NCBI RefSeq assembly: GCF_002646595.1
Contig: NZ_PDUD01000023.1
Span: 186,001-250,000, forward strand
Direction: 5' to 3'
Source: Flavilitoribacter nigricans DSM 23189 = NBRC 102662
GTDB taxonomy: Bacteria; Bacteroidota; Bacteroidia; Chitinophagales; Saprospiraceae
DNA: 64,000 nucleotides
Under the pieces are notes generated by a model, which had not been told where the DNA came from, ran no database searches, and saw only the letters and a program-made list of their open reading frames with translations. This document shows positions 37,307-46,662 of the stretch, piece by piece. How positions within the stretch are numbered: position 1 is the first letter of the stretch; each line of letters opens with the position of its first letter. Position numbers and translations under genes: made by a program.

Positions 37307-37739
37307 TGGTCGGTCCCGGCAACAACAAAATTCATTAGATGACTGTTTTTAGGGTATGGATCTGTCCCGGTTTGTTCACTATCCGGAGAAAGCTCTGCTG
37401 ATCATGGCCGGCCGCATCGGATAAAAGATCGGTCCGGAATTTGCGTCAGATAGCTGACGCGGTTTTGATCCGAAGCTTGTCCGGTAAGGGAAAAGATGTA
37501 TTTTTAAAAAGTTTCCAGAAACTGTTTAAAAATGGTGCTGCTGTTGAGAAGCCCGAATTTTTCGACTGATTGAGGCGTAAAAAAGTGAGCATAGTCCAGC
37601 TACGTGATCTTTTTTGCAACGATAAGCAGGCGGAAAATGCGCGCTTCGCAGACCAGTATTTATTTTTAAAAAGTTTCTCAGCTGGGGAAGGAACTGAAAA
37701 CAGCCCGGCTACACGCCTACTATCATAAACGTCACATCT
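37307..37739. other. Intergenic with hairpin and duplicated motif
   Basis: 433 nt. A perfect 7-bp hairpin GCGTCAG-ATAG-CTGACGC lies at 37443-37460. The motif TATTTTTAAAAAGTTTC (with TTTTTAAAAA) occurs twice, near 37499 and 37665, about 165 nt apart, in the run-up to the OmpA-like gene; these may be related control sites or AT-rich spacers. No gene seen. Confidence 0.5.
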
Positions 37740-39734
37740 ATGTATCGAAAACTTAGTTTCTTTCTGCTATTCGTTGCGGTAACCGTGGCCGCCTGTACGT
37801 ATACCCAACGTATCCGGGACGGACGTACGGCCTTTGACCGCAAGCAATACGCGGTGGCTACCAAAATGCTGGAGAAGGAGTATAAAAAAGCCAAATCGCG
37901 GGTAGAAAAAGGAAAAATAGCCTTCCTTCTGGGAGAGTCCTACAAGGAGATCAATAAGAGCGATCAGTCCATTTCCTGGTACGAGATTGCATATAACAAT
38001 CAATACGGGGTAGACGCCCTGAAAGAATATGCCTACGCTCTGAAGCGGGCCCAGCAGTACGACGAAGCGATGCAGGCCTTTAAGGAACTGGGGATCGAGA
38101 TCGGCAGTCCGTACGAATACCGCCGGGAGATCCTGGCCAGCGACCGGGCCAAAAACTGGTCGAAAGACGAACGACTCCAGAAGGAATACAATGTGGAAGT
38201 GCAGAGCTTCAATACGGGGTTTGCGGACTACGCTCCGGTGCTCTACAAAGGCCGGACCCTGGTGATCACCTCGGACCGCAAAGCGAGTGTCGGGGATGAT
38301 ACCTACAACTGGACGGGCAACGATTTTTCCGATCTTTTCCTGGTGGACCTGGAAACGAATAATGTGACCGCTTTTGCGGAACCGGTCAACAGTGAGAACA
38401 ACGAGGGCACGGTAAGTTTTGCGCCTGACTTTTCGGAGGTATACTTCACCCGTTGCTTCGGTCCCAAACGGGAAGATGCCTACTGCAAACTGATGGTAGC
38501 GGAAAATACCGGCGGAGAAAGCTGGTCGATCCCGCGGGTGCTGGATTTCGTGGAAGACGGAGTCAATTACGGGCACCCGAGCATTTCGTCGGATGGCCGG
38601 ACGCTGTATTTCTCCAGCAACCATCCCGACGGATGGGGCGGATATGATATCTGGATGTCCGAACGCCAGGAAGACGGCAGTTGGGGTACGCCCGACCTGC
38701 TGAGCCGGAGTATCAACACCATCGGTAATGAGAAATTCCCCCAGATTGATAACGATACCCTCTACTTTTCCTCGGATTTCCTTCCGGGGATGGGCGGACT
38801 GGACATTTTCCGGACCTATCGCTTCCCTAACGGCAGCTGGGCGCCGGCCAAGAACCTGAAAGTACCGGTGAATTCCGGTGCCGATGATTTCGGTTATACC
38901 ATTGACCGCAGTGCGCCCAGGCGCTCCGGGGTGATCCAGCAGGGCTATTTCACCTCTACCCGCGATAACGGGATCGGCAACGACGATATTTATCGTTTCG
39001 AGAAATTGCCGCCACCACCGGCACCGCCGCAACCCGAACCGGAAGAGATCGTCTACAAGATGATCCTCGACGGCTACGTTCTGGAAAAGATCTACGAGCA
39101 GCCGGGTAATCCCAACAGCCGGGTACTGGCGCGCAAGCCGCTACCGGGTTCCACCGTGGAGATCGATATGGGTAAAGGGAAAAAGACCGTGGAGATCGGT
39201 GAAGACGGCCTGTTCACTTTGGAGCTGGACGAAAACACCGATTACACTTTTCTGGCATCCAAGGAGGGCTACCTGAGTAACGATGCCGAGTTCAGCACCA
39301 AAGGGATCGGACGGGATCCGGAAACGCCGGAGATGCGGTTTGAGATCGAGATCGTGCTGGACAAGATCTTCATCGATCAGGAGATCGTGCTGGAAAATAT
39401 CTACTATGACTTTGATCGTTGGGAGATCCGGGCAGACGCGGAGCCTACGCTGAACGAACTGGCCTCCAATCTGAAGCTGAACCCGCAGATCGCCATTCAG
39501 TTATCTTCCCATACCGACTGCCGGGGTAATGATCGATATAACGAAGACCTGTCCCAGAAGCGGGCCCAATCGGCCGTCGACTACCTGATCGCTCAGGGTA
39601 TCGATGCCTCGCGGCTTTCGGCCAAGGGATACGGAGAGAACCAACTGGCGGTGGATTGTATCTGCTCGCGGTGTACCGAAGAAGAACACCAGGCCAACCG
39701 GCGGACTACCTTTAAGATCCTGAATAGTCAGTAG
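37740..39734 (+). CDS. PorE-like OmpA-family lipoprotein (TPR, PD40, CRD, OmpA)
   Basis: A 664-residue envelope protein. Lipobox AACT near residue 19; TPR-type helices at about 25-130 (KEYAYALKRAQQYDEAMQAFKEL); PD40/WD40-like propeller blades at about 150-430 (LYFSSNHPDGWGGYDIWMSE, LYFSSDFLPGMGGLDIFRT); carboxypeptidase-regulatory-like beta domain about 455-540; C-terminal OmpA domain (LSSHTDCRGNDRYNEDLSQK, peptidoglycan binding). This order equals that of PorE, a peptidoglycan-anchored component of the type IX secretion apparatus, known from Porphyromonas work. The window also holds a type IX substrate. PorE paralogues are common, so I give no gene symbol. Confidence 0.85.
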   Translation: MYRKLSFFLLFVAVTVAACTYTQRIRDGRTAFDRKQYAVATKMLEKEYKKAKSRVEKGKIAFLLGESYKEINKSDQSISWYEIAYNNQYGVDALKEYAYALKRAQQYDEAMQAFKELGIEIGSPYEYRREILASDRAKNWSKDERLQKEYNVEVQSFNTGFADYAPVLYKGRTLVITSDRKASVGDDTYNWTGNDFSDLFLVDLETNNVTAFAEPVNSENNEGTVSFAPDFSEVYFTRCFGPKREDAYCKLMVAENTGGESWSIPRVLDFVEDGVNYGHPSISSDGRTLYFSSNHPDGWGGYDIWMSERQEDGSWGTPDLLSRSINTIGNEKFPQIDNDTLYFSSDFLPGMGGLDIFRTYRFPNGSWAPAKNLKVPVNSGADDFGYTIDRSAPRRSGVIQQGYFTSTRDNGIGNDDIYRFEKLPPPPAPPQPEPEEIVYKMILDGYVLEKIYEQPGNPNSRVLARKPLPGSTVEIDMGKGKKTVEIGEDGLFTLELDENTDYTFLASKEGYLSNDAEFSTKGIGRDPETPEMRFEIEIVLDKIFIDQEIVLENIYYDFDRWEIRADAEPTLNELASNLKLNPQIAIQLSSHTDCRGNDRYNEDLSQKRAQSAVDYLIAQGIDASRLSAKGYGENQLAVDCICSRCTEEEHQANRRTTFKILNSQ

Positions 39735-39759
39735 CTATCGGCTGCGACAAGTTAAATAT

Positions 39760-39800
39760 CTACAGCCCGGCGTTTCCATCCTCGAAACGCCGGGCTGTAG
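39760..39800. terminator. Perfect 17-bp inverted repeat between convergent genes
   Basis: CTACAGCCCGGCGTTTC at 39760-39776 and its exact reverse complement at 39784-39800, loop CATCCTC. It sits between the PorE-like gene and convergent tesB and should terminate both transcripts. No T tract. Confidence 0.75.
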
Positions 39801-39819
39801 TCATTCTAATACCAGTCTG

Positions 39820-40680
39820 TTAATACTTCGGGCGGATCAACCCTTCCTGTACCACCGAAGCGACCAGTTTACCATCTCTGGAAAAAATATTTCCCCGCGT
39901 GAAGCCACGGGCGTTCGATGCGCTGGGACTGTCGATCACGTAGAGCAACCATTCATCCATCCGGAAATCGCGGTGAAACCACATCGCGTGGTCCAGGCTG
40001 GCCATTTGCACACTGCTGTAATTGATCTGCCGGCCGTGCGGCTGCAGCGAAGTAGTGAGCAGGTTGTAATCGGAGGCGTAGGCGAGTACGAGTTGGTGCC
40101 AGATCTTTTTGTCGGGTTCCACCTTTCCCCGGCTGCGCATCCAAACGTGTTTGTAGGGCTCGTGGGAAATGGGTTCGGTGGGGTGGTAGCGTTCCACCGG
40201 TTTGAACTCCAGCGGCCGCTCGAATTCCAGCAGCTTTTTGAAATTGGGCGGCAGCTGATCGCCGTATTCCTGCGCGAGCCCTTCCCAGTTGGCCAGACTT
40301 TCCGGCTCGGGTACCTTCGGCATTTCGATCTGATGATCAAACCCCTGCTGTTCGAGTTGAAAGGAAGCGGAAAGATTAAAAATGGCGTGCCCGTTCTGAA
40401 TGGCCTTCACACTGCGGGTGGTAAAACTACCGCCGTCGCGAATGCGGTCTACTTCAAAAATGATGGGAAAATTGACATCTCCCGGCAGTACAAAATAAGC
40501 GTGCAGGGAATGGACAAAGCGGTCTTCCGGAACCGTCTCGATGGCCGCGCTGAGGGCCTGGGCCAGTACCTGCCCCCCAAATACGCGGGGAGAACCGATA
40601 CTTTTGCTGACCCCGCGGAACAGGTTGACCTCGATCTGCTCGAGATTGAGCAGGTGAATGAGTTCTGTGACTTTCTTCAT
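39820..40680 (-). CDS. tesB: Acyl-CoA thioesterase II (TesB)
   Basis: A 286-residue double-hotdog thioesterase hydrolysing medium/long acyl-CoAs. Landmarks: LFRGVSKSIGSPRVFGGQVLAQAL in the N-terminal hotdog, VHSLHAYFVLPGDVNFPI, and in the second domain MASLDHAMWFHRDFRMDEWLLY with the DxM/Thr-type active site region and GRGNIF-like ARGFTRGNIFSRDGKLVASVVQEGL. The ATG at 40680 is chosen over a TTG 12 bases upstream. Length normal for TesB. Convergent with the PorE-like gene, separated by the long hairpin. Confidence 0.94.
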   Translation of the reverse strand: MKKVTELIHLLNLEQIEVNLFRGVSKSIGSPRVFGGQVLAQALSAAIETVPEDRFVHSLHAYFVLPGDVNFPIIFEVDRIRDGGSFTTRSVKAIQNGHAIFNLSASFQLEQQGFDHQIEMPKVPEPESLANWEGLAQEYGDQLPPNFKKLLEFERPLEFKPVERYHPTEPISHEPYKHVWMRSRGKVEPDKKIWHQLVLAYASDYNLLTTSLQPHGRQINYSSVQMASLDHAMWFHRDFRMDEWLLYVIDSPSASNARGFTRGNIFSRDGKLVASVVQEGLIRPKY

Positions 40681-40972
40681 GTATACTTTCAAGGGTAAAC
40701 GATCAGTTGCCGGAATGGTAATGCGACGGAAATATCCGGCATTTTAATTCGGTCTGAGCGTTTAGTCTGTTAAAAGGGTAGTGGTGCAAAAGGACGAGGT
40801 GACAGGAGGGTAGGAGAGGGGGTGAAGTGTTTTGCTTGCACGCTTTCTCCGGGGCTCCTTATATTTTCCTCAAAACATCCGGTAGTACACTGCCGGGCCA
40901 TCTCGTAGCGCAACGGCTTTATTCGAAATGCATGCCCTGCCGGCGGATAACAACAACTACTCCAACGGTTGA
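40681..40972. other. Intergenic, purine-rich
   Basis: No gene. Near 40780-40830 the plus strand is purine-rich low-complexity (GGACGAGGTGACAGGAGGG), like the tract upstream of lepA. Confidence 0.4.
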
Positions 40973-41395
40973 TTAAAGTTCTTTGGCTATGGTTTCCCAG
41001 GCTAATTGAGCGCAACTCAGGCGACCGGGAAAATCCCGCACCGCTGCGAAAGACTCCCAGGAATTGGGGGCATTGACCTTTGCCCCTTCCCCTTCGGACA
41101 GCCAGTTCAGAAAATCCCGGCACTTGGCCTTTGCTTCTTCAATGGTGCAACCTTCCAGTTCCCGCGTGAGTACCGAAGTGGAAGCTTTGGAAACCGCACA
41201 GCCGTAGCCGTGAAAGTAAGCAGTTTTTATGGAATCCTCGTCCGTGTAAAGAAACAGTTTGAACTGATCCCCGCAAATGGGATTATAGGCTTCGAGAGTA
41301 AGATCAGCGTCCGGCATCTTCCCGTAGTGATACGGCTGACGATTTTCCTGAAGAATGGAATCATCGTACAGTTTGTTGAGTTCTTCCTGGTCCAT
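40973..41395 (-). CDS. sufU: Iron-sulfur cluster assembly scaffold/sulfurtransferase (SufU-like)
   Basis: A 140-residue protein of the IscU/SufU family. Conserved ligands are Cys41-Gly-Asp43 (NPICGDQF), Cys66 (GYGCAVSKAST) and Cys128 (RLSCAQLAW). In SufU-type proteins these bind zinc and accept sulfur from SufS. Location right behind sufS, with a 14-nt gap, supports pairing. It is not a SufE, which lacks this arrangement. Good confidence in the family; enzyme versus scaffold role follows from the SufU pattern GCAVSKAS. Confidence 0.9.
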   Translation of the reverse strand: MDQEELNKLYDDSILQENRQPYHYGKMPDADLTLEAYNPICGDQFKLFLYTDEDSIKTAYFHGYGCAVSKASTSVLTRELEGCTIEEAKAKCRDFLNWLSEGEGAKVNAPNSWESFAAVRDFPGRLSCAQLAWETIAKEL

Positions 41396-41409
41396 AACTA
41401 TGAGTAGGT

Positions 41410-42735
41410 TTACGTGAAAATCTTTTTAGCTAGAAGTAAACCCTGTTTTAGTTGGTCAATGTCTTCGTATGTATTATAGAACGCCATAGAGGCCCGAACT
41501 GTTCCGGGTAAACCCAGGCTTTCCATCAGCGGCTGGGTGCAGTGGTGTCCGGCGCGGACGGCTACTCCCGCCTGGTTGAGGATCGTGGCCAGATCGTGAG
41601 GATGAATATCTTCGAGCATAAAGGAGATGATCGCGCTTTTATGGCGTGCTTTGCCAACGAGCTGCAGACCCGGGATCTCGGCCAGTAATTCGGTCCCGTA
41701 GGCCAGTAGGGCCTGGTTTTGTGCCTGAATATGCTCCAGGCCGACCTGACCGATAAAATCGATGGCAGCACCCAGGGCAATCGCCTGGGCAATGGGAGGC
41801 GTGCCGGCTTCAAACTTATGGGGCGGTGCCGCAAAGACCGTTTTTTCGATCTGGACGGATCTGATCATTTCTCCGCCAAATTGCCAGGGCGGCATGGCTT
41901 GCAGCAATTCTGCCTTACCGTATAACACCCCGATTCCGGTGGGGCCGTACATCTTATGGCCGGAGAACACCAGGAAATCACAGTCCAGATCCTGCACATC
42001 GATGGGGTAGGAGCCGACGCTCTGCGCGGCATCGATGAGTACGTAAGTACCCTGACTGCGCGCCATTTTGATAATATCCCGGATTGGATTGATCGTCCCC
42101 AGGCTATTGGAAATATGAGTAAGGGCGAGGATCTTGACCCGGCTGGTCAGCATTCGTTCCAGGGACGGCATATCCAGTTCCCCGCAGGCCGTAATGGGAA
42201 TAACCTTTAGTTTGGCCCCCTTCTGGGCGGCCAGTTGTTGCCAGGGTAATAGGTTGGAGTGATGTTCCAGAATGGAAATTAAGATCTCATCTCCCGGTCG
42301 GATCTGTTGCTGGGCAAAAGTCTGAGCTACAAGATTGACCCCGGCGGTGGTGCCGCTGGTGAATATAACCTCACTTTCTTCGCGGGCATTGATGAACTGC
42401 TGTACTTTACGGCGACTCTCCTCGTAGTGAGAAGTTGCTTCGATAGCCAGGGTGTGGATCCCCCGGTGGATGTTAGCATTTTGATTGGAAAAGTGGTTGA
42501 CCAAGCTATCGATAACTAACTGCGGTTTGTGGGTAGTGGCAGCGTTATCCAGATAGATGATTCGATTATCCCGGTGATCTTGCCTGTTTAAATTAGGGAA
42601 CTGAGATCTGGCATCAACAATGCTTTGGATCTCACTGTTGTCGTTTTTCAATTGTTGAGTAAAATTTAGTCGTTTTCCGATTGATATTAAATTGGTACAC
42701 TGGGATCCGTGCTGCGGAGGATACCTATGTAACAA
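41410..42735 (-). CDS. sufS: Cysteine desulfurase (SufS-type)
   Basis: A PLP enzyme releasing sulfur from cysteine as a persulfide on its active-site Cys. PLP-lysine lies in FSGHKMYGPTGIG, the active Cys in RAGHHCTQPLMESLG, and the N-terminal IIYLDNAATTHKPQLVI is family-typical. The frame is 441 codons from a TTG at 42735, longer than the usual 405; no ATG lies between and the first 40 residues look unconserved, so the true start may be an internal TTG near 42651 (LKNDNSEIQ) or other non-ATG codon. Forms an operon with sufU for Fe-S cluster biogenesis. Confidence 0.93.
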   Translation of the reverse strand: MLHRYPPQHGSQCTNLISIGKRLNFTQQLKNDNSEIQSIVDARSQFPNLNRQDHRDNRIIYLDNAATTHKPQLVIDSLVNHFSNQNANIHRGIHTLAIEATSHYEESRRKVQQFINAREESEVIFTSGTTAGVNLVAQTFAQQQIRPGDEILISILEHHSNLLPWQQLAAQKGAKLKVIPITACGELDMPSLERMLTSRVKILALTHISNSLGTINPIRDIIKMARSQGTYVLIDAAQSVGSYPIDVQDLDCDFLVFSGHKMYGPTGIGVLYGKAELLQAMPPWQFGGEMIRSVQIEKTVFAAPPHKFEAGTPPIAQAIALGAAIDFIGQVGLEHIQAQNQALLAYGTELLAEIPGLQLVGKARHKSAIISFMLEDIHPHDLATILNQAGVAVRAGHHCTQPLMESLGLPGTVRASMAFYNTYEDIDQLKQGLLLAKKIFT

Positions 42736-43339
42736 AATTAATTGTTTTGGGTTGGGTGTTTAGCCTTGATAGATAAACGGTTAAGTATTTTGTAATTGGC
42801 TTGCTGCCGGAAAAATGTGTATAAAATGGCAAATGGCTGATATCTACTGAACGAAAGGTCATTTAATCCTGGCGGTGTTTAACATCCCAGTATTTAAACG
42901 GCTTGTATCATTGTAAAGATACCCGGCGCAAAGCGGGCAAAATAGGCAAGTTCCCGGTAAAATCGGAACAAGCTCGCCCGGTTGTGGGGTTTTACGCCCC
43001 TTTTGTAAAAAAGTTTTAAGTTTCTGATTGCCTGTACATCTAAGTGGCAGGGGATGGGGCTTCAACTGGCATCGTTTTGCTCCCGGATGATTGGGAAGAA
43101 TTTTCCGATTTTGGCTATTGGGATCCGGCAGTGCAGAAATATCAGAGATAGGATAGCCTGTTGCATCGTCTGTCGCCCATTCGTAAACAGTAAAAAAATG
43201 GAAAAAATTATTATAAGCCAAATAAAAATTGATTTTTATTTAGGATCACTTAATAATATTTTAGGTTTTATTGAAAATACAGAAAATCAAGATTAGGCAA
43301 AGTAAAAAGGGCCTTACGAAAATCCGTAAGACCCTTTTG
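42736..43339. other. Long intergenic region before tRNA-Ala
   Basis: 604 nt. Open frames here carry no recognisable product, so I annotate none. From about 43190 it becomes AT-rich. The stretch 43318-43339 contains a T run after the tRNA-Ala (minus-strand orientation A/C-rich), consistent with transcript end. Confidence 0.4.
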
Positions 43340-43417
<78 letters not shown>

Positions 43418-43438
43418 GGTATTCTGGCTGATTTTTTT

Positions 43439-43515
43439 TGGAGAAGAAATTCGGAATAAAACCGAAGACCTTCCCGATTCCATCGGGACGCTCTAGCCAA
43501 TTGAGCTAATCCCGC
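43439..43515 (-). pseudogene. tRNA-like copy A (anticodon GGA), probably degenerate
   Basis: A second tRNA-shaped unit 99 bp behind the tRNA-Ala in the same orientation. Folding by hand gives an acceptor 5' strand GCGGGAT, an intact D-arm, a perfect 5-bp anticodon stem (TCCCG/CGGGA) around ATGGAAT with anticodon GGA (Ser codons), variable loop AGGTC, a perfect 5-bp T stem (TTCGG/CCGAA) with a 7-nt loop TTTTATT, and an encoded CCA. The acceptor has two mismatches (2-71, 7-66) and wobbles at 3-70 and 5-68. The class I variable loop shows it is not a genuine tRNA-Ser. It derives from the tRNA-Ala unit by tandem duplication. Confidence 0.75.
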
Positions 43516-43537
43516 AGAAGTATTTTGGCTATTTTTT

Positions 43538-43614
43538 TGGAGAAGATACTCGGAATAAAATTCGAAGACCTTCCCGATTCCATCGGGACGCTCTAGCCAA
43601 CTAGCTAATCCCGC
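43538..43614 (-). pseudogene. tRNA-like copy B (anticodon GGA), decayed
   Basis: Third unit of the 99-bp tandem array. It shares with copy A the GCGGGAT start, the anticodon stem TCCCG/CGGGA with GGA, and an encoded CCA, but the D-loop has lost one base (GCCAACTAGC on the plus strand), the T arm no longer pairs, and the acceptor strand TATCTTC pairs poorly. Clearly more decayed than copy A, so likely non-functional. Confidence 0.7.
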
Positions 43615-43748
43615 GGATCTGGAAGTTTGACGTAAAAACAGAAAGCAGCGTAGCCAATCTTTCTTCGTTTTTATATCTCACTTCCCTGTTTGGTGGCGCG
43701 AATATATAACAAATTCGAAAAAGAAGAAAGTTCCGGAATAAAAAAAAG

Positions 43749-43756
43749 TATTTTTG
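43749..43756 (+). promoter_or_regulatory. Possible -7 box
   Basis: TATTTTTG matches TAnnTTTG, 18 bp before the GT39-like ATG. No clear TTTG partner at the right spacing is seen, so confidence is low. Confidence 0.3.
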
Positions 43757-43773
43757 CGCTTCATTAGCGATCT

Positions 43774-45222
43774 ATGTACTCAGCAAAAACCGTTTTACAC
43801 GATTGGTTAATACCGGCTTTGGGCTTGTTGACGATGGCGGTGGTCTTTCGTTTTTTTTCTTTCTTTCCAACGGTTATCAATCACGATGAATCGACCTATA
43901 TTCTGATCGGCCGGGAGATCCTGCACGGCAAGCATTATTTCGTGGATGTGATCGACACCAAACCGATTGGCATTTTTCTGATCTACACGGCCTTTCAGTG
44001 GCTGGCCGGCCATTCCATTTTCCTGTTTCGTTTTTTTGTAGCTATTGGGGTCGGACTTACCGGTTTCTGCCTGTTTTCCATCGTCAGACAGCATCTCGGG
44101 AATCGGAAAGGCGCCTGGGTGGCGGGAGCTGGTTATATCCTAATGACTTCCATTTTTACTTTCTACGGGGTATCCCCGAATACGGAATTGTTCTTTACCG
44201 GCTTTACCGTCGTGGCGCTCTGGCTCTTGCTCGGCGGCACGCAGTGGTGGCGCTTTTTGCTGGCCGGAGGAGCACTGGGCATTGGTTTTATGATCAAATA
44301 CGTAGTCGCTTTCGATGCTCTGGCGTTCGGCATGCTGGGTATCTGGCTGGCCCACCGGCGGGGAAAAGGCTGGTGGCGCGGATTACTGGGCGGCGTACTG
44401 ATGCTGATCTTTTTTGCGATTCCCTTTGTACTGGTTTTTCAGTATTACCGGCTGCTGGGGTACGAATCCGAGTTTTTGTACTACACTTTTGAAGTGCCGG
44501 GCCGTTACCCGGTAGATCGGCTCTGGTGGGAGGGTATTCTGTACTACCTGGATTTCATCGGCCGGTTCCTGCCCGTTACCGGACTGGCGATCCTGGCCCT
44601 GATAAGAGGCAAAAAATACCTGGGGGATCTCTATCCTTTCTTCATCTGGTGGCTACTGCTCACCGGCTTCATTATCGGCTGGCCGGGTAAATCCTTTGGG
44701 CACTATTTTATTCAATGGATGCCGCCCTTTTGCCTGTTGGCCGGTGCGACCGCTTCCCGGGACCTGCCGCTTTTTGAGCGTCTCCGAAAGATCCCATCGG
44801 CATGGCGCTGGGGGCTTACCACCGCGATCGCCGTCGCGCTGCTGCTGACCCAGAAAAAGGACTACTGGGACAAATGGGATCACGCGCGCGATGTGGCCGA
44901 TGCTCTGGCCGAAAGGCTGGATCCGGGGGATCAGATCTATACCGGCAATTACCACCACATTCTCTACTACCTACTGGAAAAGGAAACACCGACCCCCTAC
45001 GTGCACCGCACCTTGCTTTGGGCACCGCACCATATCTTTGCCCTGGGAATCGATCTGGAAAAAGAAGCGCGACAGATCCTGGCCCTGCGTCCGCGCTTCC
45101 TGACGCTGGAGTACACACCGCCACCCAATTTACTGGCCGATTCACTCTACCGACATTACGTGCCCGTGGATACCATCGGGGATCGGGTCACCATCTACGA
45201 GTGGCGGGAAGGAGCTGAATAG
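43774..45222 (+). CDS. GT39/PMT-type membrane glycosyltransferase
   Basis: A 482-residue multi-pass membrane protein with about 10-12 hydrophobic helices. The first periplasmic loop contains NHDESTYILIGREIL, the acidic DE-type motif of the ArnT/PMT (GT-C, family 39) fold, and the following DVIDTKPIGIFL the KP motif. It should transfer a sugar from a polyprenyl-linked donor to lipid, protein or glycan at the periplasmic face. The C-terminal part lacks known catalytic modules. Acceptor is unknown. The gene begins about 160 nt from the 5' end of the tRNA-like array and is transcribed divergently from it. Confidence 0.85.
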   Translation: MYSAKTVLHDWLIPALGLLTMAVVFRFFSFFPTVINHDESTYILIGREILHGKHYFVDVIDTKPIGIFLIYTAFQWLAGHSIFLFRFFVAIGVGLTGFCLFSIVRQHLGNRKGAWVAGAGYILMTSIFTFYGVSPNTELFFTGFTVVALWLLLGGTQWWRFLLAGGALGIGFMIKYVVAFDALAFGMLGIWLAHRRGKGWWRGLLGGVLMLIFFAIPFVLVFQYYRLLGYESEFLYYTFEVPGRYPVDRLWWEGILYYLDFIGRFLPVTGLAILALIRGKKYLGDLYPFFIWWLLLTGFIIGWPGKSFGHYFIQWMPPFCLLAGATASRDLPLFERLRKIPSAWRWGLTTAIAVALLLTQKKDYWDKWDHARDVADALAERLDPGDQIYTGNYHHILYYLLEKETPTPYVHRTLLWAPHHIFALGIDLEKEARQILALRPRFLTLEYTPPPNLLADSLYRHYVPVDTIGDRVTIYEWREGAE

Positions 45223-45392
45223 GTGACGGGCTTTTCGTAAAAGCGGTCTGCCTATCGTCCAACTTGCCATTTCAACGAAATAAAAGACCTCCTTTCAAAA
45301 TTCTCCTGCGTTCAGTGGCTAATTTGCTGCACTCAGGCTAAGCAGTCTTGGAAGAAAGTAGAGGAGGGGATAACTTCCGGAAAAAAACTTCC

Positions 45393-46652
45393 ATGAGATC
45401 ATCCACTTTTACTATTGCCATGCTGTTGAGTTTTGCGATTAATGCCTGGAGTCAGGACAGCCTGTTGTTACAAACTTTGCAGGAACATCGTCATGACGTG
45501 CACCTCAACGACGGCACGCTCCGGGGCGCTGGCGCCGACCTGCTGCAGACCGAAGCGAAATCCGGACAGTTCATGTTGATAGGAGAGGACCACGGCCTGG
45601 CCGAGTTACCTCAGTTTACAGCGGCGCTGTACCACCACCTCACTCCGGTGGGGTATCATTACTTCGCTACCGAAACGGGGCCGTTTACCGCCTCCCTGCT
45701 GCAGGAAATGGCCCAACGCCCGGGATTCATGAACGATCTGCGGGATACCCTGACCAAATATCCCTGGAGCATTCCCTTTTATAATATGTCGGAAGAAGCC
45801 GAAATGCTGCAAAGTATTATGCAGGACCGACGCCCGGAGGAAGCGGTGATCTGGGGGCTCGACCAGGAATTTATCGGTGCCTCCCGTCTGCTGTTGCCGC
45901 GTTTGCAGGATCAGGCAGCAAATGCCGCGGGGCAAAAGACGATCCGGGACTATTCCGATCGTGCCCGGTCGGGTTTTCTGAAAACGATGGCAGAAAAAAA
46001 TCCGGCCAGCATCTTTTTTTACAGCGCCACGCCGGATGATTTCACCATCATCCGGAATAGCCTAAACGATGATCCGGCAGCCCGCCGACTGATCGATGAA
46101 CTGGAAGAAAGCTGGGAGATCTACCACCTTTTTTTCCAACGGGAGGGCTATGCGTCCAACCGGCAGCGCGCGGAAATGATGAAGCGGCATTTTCTGGAGT
46201 ATTACCGGGCGGCCAAAATGAAAGAAGAACACCCAAAAGTTCTCTTTAAATTCGGGGCTAACCACATGTACCGTGGCGCCAACGGACTGAATGTCTTTGA
46301 TATTGGTAACTTTATCAATGAATTGGCGAGTCAGGAAGCGACTGCTTCGTTTCACCTCTATGTAGTGGGAAAAGGCGGTACCCAGAATGCTTTTACGCCC
46401 TTTGCCGACGAATCGGCCCGGCAAAAGCCGTACGACGCTAAAAATTATCTGGACCGGATCGATCTGACGCCCGTACTGGATCTGAGTCCGGACGGGCACT
46501 GGAGCCTGTTTGATCTGCGTCCATTGCGGCAACTGCTGTTCAGCAAACAGATCCGGGATCTGGATCCGGCACTGGAAAAGGTCATCTGGAGCTACGATGC
46601 CTTGCTGGTGATCCCCGAAGTGCACGCTTCCGGCAACGTCGTCACCCGATAA
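45393..46652 (+). CDS. Erythromycin-esterase-like secreted protein
   Basis: A 419-residue protein with a signal peptide (MRSSTFTIAMLLSFAINAWS, then Gln). The pattern LIGEDHGLAELPQF followed by YHYFATETGPF, and near the C-terminus FKFGANHMYRGANG, resembles the erythromycin esterase/TIKI-ChaN-like fold (conserved Glu-x-His-Gly and a second Glu). Many Bacteroidota members are of unknown substrate; antibiotic hydrolysis should not be assumed. The start at 45393 is chosen because a TTG 45 bases upstream only adds a polar stretch ahead of the signal peptide. It is followed 10 nt later by the LytS-type kinase, so it may be co-transcribed or regulated by that pair. Confidence 0.6.
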   Translation: MRSSTFTIAMLLSFAINAWSQDSLLLQTLQEHRHDVHLNDGTLRGAGADLLQTEAKSGQFMLIGEDHGLAELPQFTAALYHHLTPVGYHYFATETGPFTASLLQEMAQRPGFMNDLRDTLTKYPWSIPFYNMSEEAEMLQSIMQDRRPEEAVIWGLDQEFIGASRLLLPRLQDQAANAAGQKTIRDYSDRARSGFLKTMAEKNPASIFFYSATPDDFTIIRNSLNDDPAARRLIDELEESWEIYHLFFQREGYASNRQRAEMMKRHFLEYYRAAKMKEEHPKVLFKFGANHMYRGANGLNVFDIGNFINELASQEATASFHLYVVGKGGTQNAFTPFADESARQKPYDAKNYLDRIDLTPVLDLSPDGHWSLFDLRPLRQLLFSKQIRDLDPALEKVIWSYDALLVIPEVHASGNVVTR

Positions 46653-46662
46653 AATACCGTGT

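Noticed and set aside
43040-43150. Short plus-strand frame containing IVLLPDDWEEFSDFGYW
   Set aside because: Could be a relic of a gene, but only about 34 codons with a non-ATG start and no identifiable family.
42859-43221. Minus-strand 120-codon ORF
   Set aside because: Composition and lack of any domain suggest chance; kept as intergenic.
43439-43515. True tRNA-Ser (GGA)
   Set aside because: Variable loop is five bases (class I) and the acceptor stem is mismatched; tRNA-Ser has a long variable arm.
45393-46652. Antibiotic-resistance erythromycin esterase
   Set aside because: Only the fold motifs are shared; most such Bacteroidota proteins have no known drug activity, so no resistance call is made.
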